The translations under genes and the position numbers were made by a program. From Pseudomonadota bacterium (lineage in GTDB: Bacteria; Pseudomonadota; Gammaproteobacteria; Burkholderiales; Chitinibacteraceae): a stretch of 64,000 nucleotides of DNA. Of the stretch, positions 39,218-51,477 are shown piece after piece (the stretch's first letter is position 1; each line of letters begins with the position of its first letter). The stretch lies in the NCBI GenBank assembly GCA_018261735.1, contig JAGTRM010000007.1, forward strand, positions 1 to 64,000. The letters are read 5' to 3'. The notes beneath the pieces are model-generated. The model saw nothing but the letters and a program-made list of their open reading frames with translations, was not told where the DNA came from and did no database searches.

Positions 39218-40384
39218 GTGCAGCTTGCAGTTGATTATGCGGAGAAGAAATTGACAGCACCCCTACCCCAAAAACGGGATCTGATCGCCTCGACCAACGA
39301 TGCCAAGTATGTGCGCGTGGCCGGTTGCGACACGTATTCCGAAGATGTCGGCCCCGATACGCTCGACATCATAGATGCAACCGATTACCCGCCGCGCATC
39401 GTAGCTTCGGTCGTCGTCGACACCTCGATTGTCGGACCGCCGCAAGCCGTGATGATCACGCCGGACCAGAAGCTTGCGATCGTCGCCGCAACCAATCGCT
39501 ACGATTACGCCAAGAAATGCGTGATCCTGGAAAACCATCTTCAAGTCATTGATCTGCAAGCACAACCACCCTGCCTGCTGGCCAAGGTGGATATTGGCCA
39601 TCATCCGCACGGTCTCGTGATCAACAAGGCCGGAGACTTGCTGCTGGTGGCTTGTACTGACGGCGTTCTGGTCGTACTGGGCATTGAAGGCAAGACGCTC
39701 AGCATCCAGCAAGAGATCAAATTGTCCGAGCGGCGTCTGGCCAGCGTGGCCATCACCCCGGACGGCAGCGCAGCCTTGGTGACCCTGCGCGATGACCAAG
39801 GCGTGGCGGTTTTGCCCATCGCCGACGGCAAAGTGGCCAGCGTGCCGAGTCAGCGCATCAGCACTGGCGTGGCGCCTTATGCCATCGATATTTCCGGCGA
39901 TGGCCGGTGGGCGATCGTCGGCAATGTCGGGCTCGGGGGCCTGCCGTCCGCTCCCGGAATTTCTTCGGGCGATCAAGATAGCGCTACCTTGATAAATTTG
40001 AGCCAACGCCCTTTTTGCGCGGTGCAATACCTGACCGTGCCGTCGATCCCGGAAGGCGTGGCGATCTCGCCCGACAACCGCTGGATTGCCGTGCTGGCAA
40101 TGGATGGCTCGAACCTGCCGCGAACCAACCCCGGACGCAAGCCGCAAGGTCAGTTGCTGCTGTTCGCCTTGAGCGACAAGGGCGCGGTTGAAGTCGCGCG
40201 CCAGCCTGCCGGCGAAGCCGCACAGGGCGTGATCTTCAGTGCCGACAGCCGCTACATCCTGGCCCAGTTCAATGTGGAACAGCAGATCGCCGTCTACGCC
40301 GTGAACAACGGCGCGCTGCAGGATACCGGTACCCGGCTGCCGGTGGCCGGCGGTCCGTCCTCGATCCGCGCCACGCCCCGCTAA
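39218..40384 (+). CDS. Beta-propeller (YVTN/lactonase-like) protein, no signal peptide
   Basis: 388 residues from GTG 39218. Repeated blade motifs such as PPQAVMITPDQKLAIVAATN, GHHPHGLVINKAGDLLLVAC, RLASVAITPDGSAALVTLRD and IPEGVAISPDNRWIAVLAMD indicate a seven-bladed propeller of the YVTN or cytochrome-d1-like type; no haem motif. A paralogue with the same domain order and a signal peptide lies at 43843. The frame is closed 10 codons upstream (TAG at 39185) with no hydrophobic leader, so this copy should be cytoplasmic. Begins the presumed LacI-controlled operon, and carries a third operator copy internally. Confidence 0.85.
   Translation: MQLAVDYAEKKLTAPLPQKRDLIASTNDAKYVRVAGCDTYSEDVGPDTLDIIDATDYPPRIVASVVVDTSIVGPPQAVMITPDQKLAIVAATNRYDYAKKCVILENHLQVIDLQAQPPCLLAKVDIGHHPHGLVINKAGDLLLVACTDGVLVVLGIEGKTLSIQQEIKLSERRLASVAITPDGSAALVTLRDDQGVAVLPIADGKVASVPSQRISTGVAPYAIDISGDGRWAIVGNVGLGGLPSAPGISSGDQDSATLINLSQRPFCAVQYLTVPSIPEGVAISPDNRWIAVLAMDGSNLPRTNPGRKPQGQLLLFALSDKGAVEVARQPAGEAAQGVIFSADSRYILAQFNVEQQIAVYAVNNGALQDTGTRLPVAGGPSSIRATPR
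39977..39988. promoter_or_regulatory. LacI-type operator, copy 3, inside the propeller gene
   Basis: Third GATAGCGCTACC, here part of a longer near-palindrome ATCAAGATAGC / GCTACCTTGAT with one mismatch. It falls within codons for DQDSATL of the propeller gene; the paralogue at the aligned position lacks it. Confidence 0.65.
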
Positions 40385-40413
40385 CACTTTTATCCAATCA
40401 GGAGCCTTACCCC

Positions 40414-41358
40414 ATGAAGCCCGTTGTTTTATCCGTTGATTACCTGCCCAATTTTCTGACCGAGCAGCTCTATAGCAGCTTTGATTTTCACCACGAACTA
40501 CACAAGAACGACCCAGCCGCGCTGGAAAAATTTGCGCCTCAAGCCCGCGCGCTCGTCGCCAACGGCGAAACCATTCTGACCGGCGAGATGCTGGCGCGCT
40601 TTCCCAAGGCGGAAATCATCACCGTATTCGGCGTTGGCTACGACGGCATCGACATCAACGCTGCCAGCGAGCGCGGCATTGAAGTCACGCACACGCCGAA
40701 CGTGCTGACCGATGACGTGGCGGACCTGGCCATGGCGCTGATCCTGACCGTTTCGCGCCGCATCATTCCGGCCGACCAGCATGTGCGCACTCGCGCCTGG
40801 TCGAACGGCGCCTTCCCGTTCAGCCGCAAGGTCAGCGGCAGCAAGATCGGCATCATCGGCCTCGGTCGCATCGGCAGAACCATTGCCAAGCGCGCCGAAG
40901 CCTTCGATATGCAGATTGCCTACACCGACCGCAACGTGATTCCGGGCGTGAAGTACGACTTCTATCCGGATGCCGTGCAACTGGCGAAGGAAGTCGACTA
41001 TCTGGTGGTCGCCGCCTACGGCGGCCCTTCCACACTGGGCCTCGTGAACACCAAAGTCTTGAATGCACTCGGCCCGAACGGCTACCTGATCAATATCGCC
41101 CGCGGCTCGGTGGTCAACGAAGCCGATCTGGTCGCAGCGTTGCAGGAAAAGCGCATTGCCGGCGCCGGGCTCGACGTGTTCGCAAACGAACCGAACGTGC
41201 CGGCCGAATTGCTCGCGCTGGACAACGTGGTACTCACCCCGCACATGGCCAGCGGCACGGTGCAGACCCGCACCGCGATGGCCGATCTGGCGCATGCCAA
41301 CCTGGTGGCCCATTTTGCCGGCAAGCCGCTGCCCAGTCCGATTCCGAAAGCCAACTAA
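40414..41358 (+). CDS. D-2-hydroxyacid dehydrogenase (NAD(P)-dependent)
   Basis: 314 residues. Contains the Rossmann nucleotide site KIGIIGLGRIGRTIAKRAEA and the catalytic triad of the family: Arg in INIARGSVVNEADLV, Glu in LDVFANEPNVP and His in LTPHMASGTVQTR. VFGVGYDGIDINAASERGI is the substrate-domain helix. Resembles glyoxylate/hydroxypyruvate reductases. Second gene of the operon, 29 bp after the propeller gene, so it probably reduces or oxidises a 2-keto/hydroxy acid in the pathway served by the adjacent transporter. Confidence 0.93.
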   Translation: MKPVVLSVDYLPNFLTEQLYSSFDFHHELHKNDPAALEKFAPQARALVANGETILTGEMLARFPKAEIITVFGVGYDGIDINAASERGIEVTHTPNVLTDDVADLAMALILTVSRRIIPADQHVRTRAWSNGAFPFSRKVSGSKIGIIGLGRIGRTIAKRAEAFDMQIAYTDRNVIPGVKYDFYPDAVQLAKEVDYLVVAAYGGPSTLGLVNTKVLNALGPNGYLINIARGSVVNEADLVAALQEKRIAGAGLDVFANEPNVPAELLALDNVVLTPHMASGTVQTRTAMADLAHANLVAHFAGKPLPSPIPKAN

Positions 41359-41390
41359 TCCATTTCATACTCAACTCAAGGAAATTGACC

Positions 41391-42806
41391 GTGACCAGCA
41401 ATACCAACGCCGTAACGCTTGATGCGTTCGACGCCGCCAACACCATAGACGCCAGCGCAGCCAGCCATGGCAATGTCGTCAGCACTGCTGACCTGCGCCG
41501 TGCCGCCTGGACCTGCTCTTTGGGCAGCGCCCTGGAATACTATGACTTTGCCTTGTACAGCCTGGCTTCGGCACTGATCTTCGGGCCGCTGTTTTTCCCC
41601 AATACCACACCGGGCATGGCCTTGATCGCCAGCTTCGGCACTTACTTCCTCGGCTTTGCCGTGCGCCCGCTCGGCGGCATCCTGTTCGGCTCGCTCGGTG
41701 ACCGGCTCGGCCGCAAGTTCGTATTGCTCGCCACCGTGCTGTTGATGGGTGTGGCCAGTACCGCGATTGGCCTGCTGCCCACCTACGCCGTTGCCGGTTA
41801 CTGGGCGCCAGTCTTGCTCGTTGCCCTGCGTTTGCTGCAAGGCCTGGGCGCCGGTGCAGAACAAGCCGGTGCGGCCGTACTCATGACCGAATATGCGCCG
41901 AAGGGCAAACGCGGCTACTACGCCGCACTGCCTTTCCTTGGCATCCAGCTCGGTACTTTCCTCGCTGCCGCCGTGTACTACTTCCTGCTCAAGGACATCA
42001 AGGATGTCAGCCAGAGCGAGTTGTGGCGCATTCCGTTCCTGGCCAGCGTGGCGATCATCGCGGTGGCCATTTATATCCGGCTGCATCTGAAGGAATCGCC
42101 TTCTTTTGCCAAGCTGGAAGCGCACAAGCAAGTCACGGAAAAACCGCTGACCAATCTCTTGAAAACCTCGCGCAAAACAGTCGGGCTGGGCATCGGCTTG
42201 CGCCTGGCAGAAAACGGCGGCTCCTCCATCTACCAAGCCCTGGCCATCAGCTATGTGGTCGGCGTGGTAGGGCTGGATAAATCCGCCGGTACGCTTTGCC
42301 TGATGTCGGCCGTGGTCATCGGTGCCCTGACGGTGCCGATTGCCGGGATTTTGACCGACCGTTTCGGCCGCATGAAGGTCTATCGCGCGTTTGCCATCTT
42401 CCAGTTGCTGATCGCTTTCCCGGTCTGGTGGATCCTGAGCCTGGGCGACATGACTTCCACCGTGATCGCGCTCTCGATTGCCTTGGGCGTGGGTACTTGG
42501 GGCATGTTCGGCGCACAGGGCGCGCTGATGCCGGAACTCTTCGGCGCGCGTCATCGCTACATCGGCGTGGCGGTTGCCCGCGAAGTTTCGGCGGTTATCG
42601 CCGGCGGCATCGCACCAATGATCGGCTCGGCCATCATCGCCTGGGTGATCAGCACGCATGGCGGCGACAAATCCGCTGGCGTCATGGCCTGGCTGCCCAT
42701 CGCCGCTTACCTCGCACTGCTGACCTTGGGTACGGTGATCACCACCTACCTGACTCCCGAAACCCGCGACCGTGATCTGGATGACGTACGCGATGCGGGC
42801 AAGTAA
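41391..42806 (+). CDS. MFS transporter, metabolite:H+ symporter (MHS/ShiA-like) type
   Basis: 471 residues, twelve hydrophobic segments. GTG at 41391 has AAGGA 8 bp upstream. Diagnostic MHS motifs: GSALEYYDFALYSLASALIF, FGTYFLGFAVRPLGGILFG, SLGDRLGRKFVLLATVLLMG and LLQGLGAGAEQAGAAVLMTE. MHS porters import shikimate, ketoglutarate, citrate, benzoate-type acids or betaine. Its neighbours (hydroxyacid dehydrogenase and AroE-like protein) point to an organic-acid or cyclitol-type substrate. Confidence 0.93.
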   Translation: MTSNTNAVTLDAFDAANTIDASAASHGNVVSTADLRRAAWTCSLGSALEYYDFALYSLASALIFGPLFFPNTTPGMALIASFGTYFLGFAVRPLGGILFGSLGDRLGRKFVLLATVLLMGVASTAIGLLPTYAVAGYWAPVLLVALRLLQGLGAGAEQAGAAVLMTEYAPKGKRGYYAALPFLGIQLGTFLAAAVYYFLLKDIKDVSQSELWRIPFLASVAIIAVAIYIRLHLKESPSFAKLEAHKQVTEKPLTNLLKTSRKTVGLGIGLRLAENGGSSIYQALAISYVVGVVGLDKSAGTLCLMSAVVIGALTVPIAGILTDRFGRMKVYRAFAIFQLLIAFPVWWILSLGDMTSTVIALSIALGVGTWGMFGAQGALMPELFGARHRYIGVAVAREVSAVIAGGIAPMIGSAIIAWVISTHGGDKSAGVMAWLPIAAYLALLTLGTVITTYLTPETRDRDLDDVRDAGK

Positions 42807-42909
42807 GGCCGAAGCGCAGCAGTAAGCCTGCATCCGGGCAGCCCAAGCAATCTCTCTGGTGCTGCCCGGCAGGGGCAACCCGTATCCCGCAATTAAAGGA
42901 GGACGCTTC

Positions 42910-43731
42910 ATGCCAAAATCCATCCCCGTCTTGTGTGGCTCCATCATGGGCGAGCCCTTTTCGCTCGGCGTCAAAATCCACAACGCGGCCTATCAGGCGC
43001 TGGGTCTCGATTACACCTTTGTCTGTTTCGGCGTGGACAACCCGGAACTCGCCGTGCAGGCGATCCGCACGCTGGGCATTCGCGGCATGAATGTCTCTAT
43101 GCCGTACAAGCAGGCGGTGATGCCGTTCCTGGACAAGATCGACGAAGCCGCCCGCAGCATCGGCGCGGTCAATACCATCAACAATCACAACGGCAAGCTG
43201 ACCGGCTACAACACCGATTGCATCGGCGCCATTCGTGCGCTGGAAGAAAAAACAAATCTTAACGGGCGTTCACTGGCCATTCTGGGCGCCGGCGGCGCAG
43301 CACGCGCCATTGCCTTTGGCGCGAAATGGGCGGGGGCCAAGGTCACCGTCTTCAATCGCTCGCCGGAACGCGGCCAGGCGCTGGCCGATGAATTCGGCGT
43401 GAGCTTCGGCGGTTCGCTGGACGATTTTTGCGCCGACAAATTCTCCATCCTGGTTAACGCCACCTCAGCCGGCTTCCGCGCTCCGGACCTCAACCCGGCG
43501 GAGGGCAAACTCAGCGCCCACCTCTTGGTGATGGACGTGGCGTTCATTCCGATCGAAACCAAGCTGATCCGCGACGCGCAAGCCCTGGGCTGCCAGACCA
43601 TCAACGGCACGCGCATGCTGGTGCACCAGGCCTGCGGTCAGATCGAGCTTTACACCGGCTGCAGCGAGGCGCCCTACGCGGTGATGGAGCAAGCCTTACT
43701 GGAAGAAATTGGCAGGATGAGTGGCGGCTGA
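42910..43731 (+). CDS. Shikimate dehydrogenase-like (AroE-family) oxidoreductase
   Basis: 273 residues from the ATG 7 bp after AAAGGAGG. AroE-family elements: catalytic lysine in NVSMPYKQAV, aspartate in GYNTDCIGAI, Rossmann loop LAILGAGGAARAIAFG, an R in FNRSPERG, and the C-terminal glutamine in MLVHQACGQIELYTG. The usual substrate-binding SxS (in S-x-S-P-x-x-H-N) is replaced: GEPFSLGVKIHNAAY. This suggests a different substrate from shikimate and a catabolic role within the LacI operon rather than aromatic synthesis. Confidence 0.9.
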   Translation: MPKSIPVLCGSIMGEPFSLGVKIHNAAYQALGLDYTFVCFGVDNPELAVQAIRTLGIRGMNVSMPYKQAVMPFLDKIDEAARSIGAVNTINNHNGKLTGYNTDCIGAIRALEEKTNLNGRSLAILGAGGAARAIAFGAKWAGAKVTVFNRSPERGQALADEFGVSFGGSLDDFCADKFSILVNATSAGFRAPDLNPAEGKLSAHLLVMDVAFIPIETKLIRDAQALGCQTINGTRMLVHQACGQIELYTGCSEAPYAVMEQALLEEIGRMSGG

Positions 43732-43842
43732 TTGGACAATCCAATCAGTCTCCCGAAGCGGCAGACGCACCAGCTTGATCAGTTCAGTTAGCCAACTGGG
43801 GCTCTGCCAAATGTAGAGAAGCACCCATAAAAAGGAAGAGAA

Positions 43843-45033
43843 ATGCAGTATCAAAAATTGAAGACTGTCTTTACGCCTTGCCTTCTTGCCTCTGCCCTGT
43901 TGGCAACCGGCGCACCTGTGACCGCCGCCGACCTGATCGTTTCGACCAACGACGCCAAATACCAGCGCGTGGTCGGCAAGGATACTTTTTTGGAAAATCC
44001 GGCGTCGGACACGCTGGATATCATTGATGCCAGTCACTTTCCTCCTCGGGTGGTTGGCAGCGTGAATGTGGCGGCCGCTATCCAAGGGCCGCCACAAGCC
44101 GCTGCGATTACCCCGGATGGCAAGTTGGCGATAGTCTCGGCGCCGAGCCGTTTCGACGCGACCGAAAAGAAACTGCTGCTCGAAAATTACCTGCAGATCG
44201 TCGACCTGGAAACCAAACCGGCGCAGGTCATTGCCAAGGTCGATATCGGCCAGCATCCGCAAGGGCTCGCGATCAACCGCGCCGGCAACCTGCTGCTGGC
44301 GGCGACCACCACGGGTAGCGTGGTGGTGCTGGGCATCGACGGCAAATCGGTCACGCTGAAAGACACGCTCAAGCTCTCCGACAAGCGCCTCGCCGGCATC
44401 ACGATCACGCCGGACGGCAAGTCCGCGCTGGTTGCGTTGCGCGATGAACAAGGCGTGATGGTGCTCGACATCGACGGCGACAAGGTCAGCACCCAGCGCG
44501 AACGCATCAGCACCGGCATCGCCCCGTACGTGGTCGATGTGGCCAGCACCGGCCACTGGGCCGTGGTCGGCAACGTCGGGCTCGCCGGGCTGCCGGGCAA
44601 TGTCGGACGCTTGGCGGGCGACATCGACAGCATTACCTTGGTCGATCTCTCCAAGCGCCCCTACCGCGCGGTGCAGCATGTCTCCGTGCCGGCACTGCCT
44701 GAAGGCGTGGCGATTTCGCCCGACGGCCGCTGGGTTGCGGTGCAGAGCATGGAAGGCTCGAACCTGACCGCCGACAATCCGGGTCGGCATGCCAGAGGCA
44801 AACTGATCCTGTTTGCCAACCAGAACGGCAAGCTGGTCGAGAAAGCCAGCCAGCCTGCAGGCGAAGCCGGGCAAGGCGTGATCTTCACGGCGGACAACCG
44901 CTACATCCTGGCCCAATTCAATGTGGAAAAACAATTGGCCGTCTACGCGGTGAATAATGGCAAACTGAAGGATACCGGCAAGCGCCTGCCCGCCACGGGC
45001 GGTCCTTCGTCGATCCGCTCGATGCCGCGCTAA
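43843..45033 (+). CDS. Secreted beta-propeller (YVTN/lactonase-like) protein
   Basis: 396 residues with a Sec signal peptide (FTPCLLASALLATGAPVTAA, cleavage about residue 29). The rest aligns blade by blade with the cytoplasmic paralogue at 39218: STNDAKYQRVVGKD, PPQAAAITPDGKLAIVSAPS, RLAGITITPDGKSALVALRD, GPSSIRSMPR. It is probably a periplasmic lactonase or binding propeller for the operon's substrate. Last gene of the operon, 111 bp after the AroE-like gene. A terminator follows at 45196. Confidence 0.88.
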   Translation: MQYQKLKTVFTPCLLASALLATGAPVTAADLIVSTNDAKYQRVVGKDTFLENPASDTLDIIDASHFPPRVVGSVNVAAAIQGPPQAAAITPDGKLAIVSAPSRFDATEKKLLLENYLQIVDLETKPAQVIAKVDIGQHPQGLAINRAGNLLLAATTTGSVVVLGIDGKSVTLKDTLKLSDKRLAGITITPDGKSALVALRDEQGVMVLDIDGDKVSTQRERISTGIAPYVVDVASTGHWAVVGNVGLAGLPGNVGRLAGDIDSITLVDLSKRPYRAVQHVSVPALPEGVAISPDGRWVAVQSMEGSNLTADNPGRHARGKLILFANQNGKLVEKASQPAGEAGQGVIFTADNRYILAQFNVEKQLAVYAVNNGKLKDTGKRLPATGGPSSIRSMPR

Positions 45034-45195
45034 GTCGGCTGACAGGGTTGTATTCCTGTACCTGCAAGGTCTCGGCCAAACCGAGACCGACACGAAGGCT
45101 GATGATTTTGCCGCCTTCTTGATTTATACCCACCCCTTCCGTCCCCTCCCTGAGGGGAAACCTCGCTTCGCGAGTAGGGTTTGCCGGCAACCCAG

Positions 45196-45219
45196 CCCCC
45201 GAAGCTTCGGCCTCGGGGG
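45196..45219. terminator. Possible terminator after the propeller operon
   Basis: CCCCCGA / TCGGGGG stem around AGCTTCGGCC, followed by TTTCTGTT. The remaining ~290 bp between 45034 and 45325 contain no gene that I can support; CTCGCTTCGCGAG (45161-45173) is a second small hairpin. Confidence 0.6.
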
Positions 45220-45325
45220 TTTCTGTTATGCAAGCAAGCAGGCAAAATGGCACCGCCTACAACCGGATTGATCTCATGGTCATGCTGGTGCCCGTACATA
45301 TTTACAGAAAAAGGAGAACGTTCCG

Positions 45326-45925
45326 ATGTCGTTTGTTCGTCCGACCATCTACATCATCGATGATGACGACATCATTCTCTGGATGTTCCGGGAATTGCTC
45401 AAAGGCATCGGCGCGGAAATCCAAACATTCACCTCGGCCCGCAGCTTTCTCGATGCCTACCAGCCCAGCCCGTATGAATGCCTGATCTGCGACCTGAGAA
45501 TGCCGGAAATCGGCGGCCTGGAAGTTCAGCAGCAGTTGCTGGACAAGGGCAGTTACCTGCCCATCATCCTGGTTTCGGGCTATTCCGAGATTCCCGCTGC
45601 GGTCGAGGCGATCAAGAAAGGCGCGTTTGATTTTCTCGAAAAACCGGTCGACGGCGCCCTGCTGGTCGAGAAAGTGCAAAGCGCGCTGGCGCGCAGCCGC
45701 CAGTTGCACATGGAACAACTAGCCCGAATCACACGCGAAGCCCGGCTCGCCCTCTTGACGCAGAAAGAGCGCCAGATCGCCGAACTGGTGGTCGCGGGCA
45801 AATCCAGCCCGAAGATTGCCCTCGAACTCAACCTCAGCGTGCGCACCGTGGAAAACCACCGGGCACGACTGATGGAAAAACTGCACGTGGAATCCATTGT
45901 CGAGCTGGTCAAGCTTTTCCTCTGA
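45326..45925 (+). CDS. FixJ/NarL-type response regulator
   Basis: 199 residues. Receiver domain (acidic residues in IYIIDDDDIILW, phosphoacceptor Asp56 in LICDLRMPEIGG, lysine in FDFLEKPVDG) joined to a LuxR-type helix-turn-helix near residues 137-195 (LTQKERQIAELVVAGKSSPK, ELNLSVRTVENHRARLMEKL). The layout matches FixJ/TodT-like regulators. A large hybrid kinase lies 1 kb downstream but has its own receiver and HPt domains; whether they pair is unknown. Confidence 0.92.
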   Translation: MSFVRPTIYIIDDDDIILWMFRELLKGIGAEIQTFTSARSFLDAYQPSPYECLICDLRMPEIGGLEVQQQLLDKGSYLPIILVSGYSEIPAAVEAIKKGAFDFLEKPVDGALLVEKVQSALARSRQLHMEQLARITREARLALLTQKERQIAELVVAGKSSPKIALELNLSVRTVENHRARLMEKLHVESIVELVKLFL

Positions 45926-46005
45926 ACGTGATAATTATCAATTTTTATTAATTTTGAATAATGTCCGGCCAAAGTGTGTCTTGCGAACAATGCAAAGGTT
46001 ATCGA

Positions 46006-46809
46006 ATGAATCCTGTTTATTGGTGCTTTCCAGGCGGATTACACAAAGCATTAACATTAAGTTATGACGATGGAAAAATAGCAGACCGCAGGTTGGTATC
46101 CGTCCTGAATCGATATGATATTCGTGCCACATTTCACCTGAATGCAGGAAAATTTTCCCGGGATGGCCGGATATCCGAAGCGGAAGTTGCAAGCCTCTAT
46201 GCAGGACATGAGATTTCGGCCCATTCCTTTACCCACCCAACGCTCACCAGGTTACCTCGCGAGCAAATTATCCAACAAATACTGGAAGATCGACGCGGGT
46301 TGGAACAGTTGGCCGGATATCCTGTTCGAGGAATGTCTTATCCAAATGGAGCCTTCAACTCGGATATTGCCAGCCTGCTGCCTCATCTTGGCATGAGTTA
46401 TGCTCGGACCACCCACTCAACTGCAGGCTTCGACCTTCCTGAGGACTGGTTTCGCTGGAAGCCAACCTGTCACCACAATGAGAATTTATTGGCATTAGCC
46501 GATAAATTTGTTTCCCTGAACAAACAGCATATGCCTTATCTGTTTTATGTCTGGGGACACAGCTATGATTTCGATCAAGATAACAACTGGGATTTACTCG
46601 ATGAGTTTTGCTCAAAGGTTTCCCGCAAGGCAGATACCTGGTATGCAACTAATATTGAAATCGTGGATTACATGGATGCAGTCAACCGTTTGTGCTACTC
46701 CGTGAATTGCGACCAAGTCCACAATCCATCCTCCCTAACTATCTGGATTAAAGTTAAAGACAATTTCCATCAAATCCCGCCCGGGAAAATATATGCACTT
46801 TCTCATTAA
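46006..46809 (+). CDS. Polysaccharide deacetylase (NodB-like)
   Basis: 267 residues. NodB homology: ALTLSYDDG (D-D metal/base motif), HSFTHPTLTRL (HxxxH metal ligands), ATFHLNAGKF and GMSYPNGAFNSDIASLL. Members remove acetyl or formyl groups from N-acetyl sugars or act on formamide-like bonds. ATG 46006 is chosen; an in-frame ATG 15 codons upstream lacks an SD. Lower GC than both flanking regulators suggests acquisition by transfer. No signal peptide, so a cytoplasmic substrate is likely. Confidence 0.82.
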   Translation: MNPVYWCFPGGLHKALTLSYDDGKIADRRLVSVLNRYDIRATFHLNAGKFSRDGRISEAEVASLYAGHEISAHSFTHPTLTRLPREQIIQQILEDRRGLEQLAGYPVRGMSYPNGAFNSDIASLLPHLGMSYARTTHSTAGFDLPEDWFRWKPTCHHNENLLALADKFVSLNKQHMPYLFYVWGHSYDFDQDNNWDLLDEFCSKVSRKADTWYATNIEIVDYMDAVNRLCYSVNCDQVHNPSSLTIWIKVKDNFHQIPPGKIYALSH

Positions 46810-46967
46810 TTCCATTTGATATGCTTTAATTTAAACCCCTGTATTTCCCGATGGATTTGGAGGCATGACCAAGAAATTCGTCATCCATTCAAACAGGGTG
46901 AGGCGAGTCTTAAAAGTCGGCGCGAATACCAACGACCCAGTCAGCCACACCGATCCGCAGAGGCCTC

Positions 46968-50144
<3,177 letters not shown>

Positions 50145-50328
50145 CGCCTGCTGCTTGATTCAGACCACGGCACAGGGCTTGTCCATGCCCTCTCGATCGC
50201 CACCGCGCCTATTCGACTGAGTAGTTTTACCCCCCCGCTTTTTTGCCCGCTATCGAACAATCTGTCAGTCTTCACCTTGCAGTTTTCATGCATGCAGTCA
50301 CAAACCAAATTCAAGAGGAAGAGGAAAA

Positions 50329-51342
50329 ATGAAGAAAATCCTGACCCCGATCGCACTGGCTACCGCGATGATCTTTGCCGCCGGCACCGGCCTTGCTGCC
50401 GATATCAAGGAACGCAGCGCCAAGTTCCCGATCGTGAACGCGATCGACCATCCGCAAGGGCTTGGCGCGCAGAAGTTTGTTGACGTCGTATCCAAGAAGA
50501 GCGGCGGCAAGATCAAGATCAAGATTTTCCCGAACGGCACGCTCGGTGGCGAGCAGCAGGTGGCTGCAGCCATGCAGGGCGGCACCATCGAAATCTCGAT
50601 GATGTCCCCGGCCCAGATCGTCGGCACGGTGAAGGAATTCGTGGTGCTCGATTTCCCGTTCTCCTTCGCCAATGTGGCCCAAGCCGATGCCGTGCTCGAT
50701 GGCCCGTTCGGCAAGAAGCTGATGGACTACATGCCGGCCAAGGGCTGGGTCGGCCTCGGTTTCATGGAACAGGGCTACCGCAGCATCAGCAACAGCAAGC
50801 GCCCGATCAACAAGCTTGAAGACATCAAGGGCCTGAAGATCCGCACGATCCTGAACCCGCTGTACGTGGATCTCTTCAACGCGCTGGGCGCCAATGCCGT
50901 GCCGATGCCGTTCCCGGAACTCTACACCGCGATGGAAATGAAGACCGTCGATGGCCAGGAAAACCCGGAAACGTCGGTCGATTCGAGCAAGTTCTACGAA
51001 GTGCAGAAATACTTCAGCGGCACCCGCCACATCTACAACCCGCAGATGATGATGGTCAGCAAGAAGTTCTGGGACACCCTCTCGGCTGACGAGAAGAAGA
51101 TCTTCGAAGAAGCCCTGGTCGAAGCCCGCGATGTGCAGCGCAAGGCCGCCCGTGCCATGACCGCCAAGTCGCGCAAGGTGCTGACCGACCACGGCATGCA
51201 GCTCAACGAAATTGCTCCGGCAGAACTTGAGCGCATGAAGGCCGTTGCCAAGCCGGTAACCGACAAGTACGCCGCCCAGCTCGATCCGGCACTGATCAGT
51301 GCCTTCCATGCCGAGCTGGAAAAAACCAAGAACCTGAAGTAA
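50329..51342 (+). CDS. dctP: TRAP transporter solute-binding protein (DctP family)
   Basis: 337 residues with a signal peptide (LTPIALATAMIFAAGTGLAA). DctP features: MQGGTIEISMMSPAQIVG, LEDIKGLKIRTILNPLYVDL and the substrate-binding arginine in GLKIRT, plus QNPE/FYEVQKYFSGTRH. It binds a C4-dicarboxylate-like or sugar-acid ligand in the periplasm. First gene of dctP-dctQ-dctM. An SD AAGAGG lies just upstream. Confidence 0.93.
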   Translation: MKKILTPIALATAMIFAAGTGLAADIKERSAKFPIVNAIDHPQGLGAQKFVDVVSKKSGGKIKIKIFPNGTLGGEQQVAAAMQGGTIEISMMSPAQIVGTVKEFVVLDFPFSFANVAQADAVLDGPFGKKLMDYMPAKGWVGLGFMEQGYRSISNSKRPINKLEDIKGLKIRTILNPLYVDLFNALGANAVPMPFPELYTAMEMKTVDGQENPETSVDSSKFYEVQKYFSGTRHIYNPQMMMVSKKFWDTLSADEKKIFEEALVEARDVQRKAARAMTAKSRKVLTDHGMQLNEIAPAELERMKAVAKPVTDKYAAQLDPALISAFHAELEKTKNLK

Positions 51343-51477
51343 TCCCGGTTTATTCCTGGATGCGCCTTCCGGCCCCACAGGGCCCGGAAGGCCATCATGC
51401 CGATGAATCGCGCAGCAACCGTCGCGGCGGATGCTGGGTCGTTGCGCGCCTACCTCAGGCAGTCAAAGAGGCAAAAA

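Noticed and set aside
43696-45093. Open frame of 465 codons on the minus strand
   Set aside because: Antisense to the secreted propeller gene; the protein has no recognisable domain and codon pattern belongs to the other strand.
50169-50182. Possible sigma-54 promoter upstream of dctP
   Set aside because: GGCACAGGGCTTGT has the GG and spacing of a -24/-12 site but GT instead of GC at -12 and a poor -24 flank, so support is too weak.
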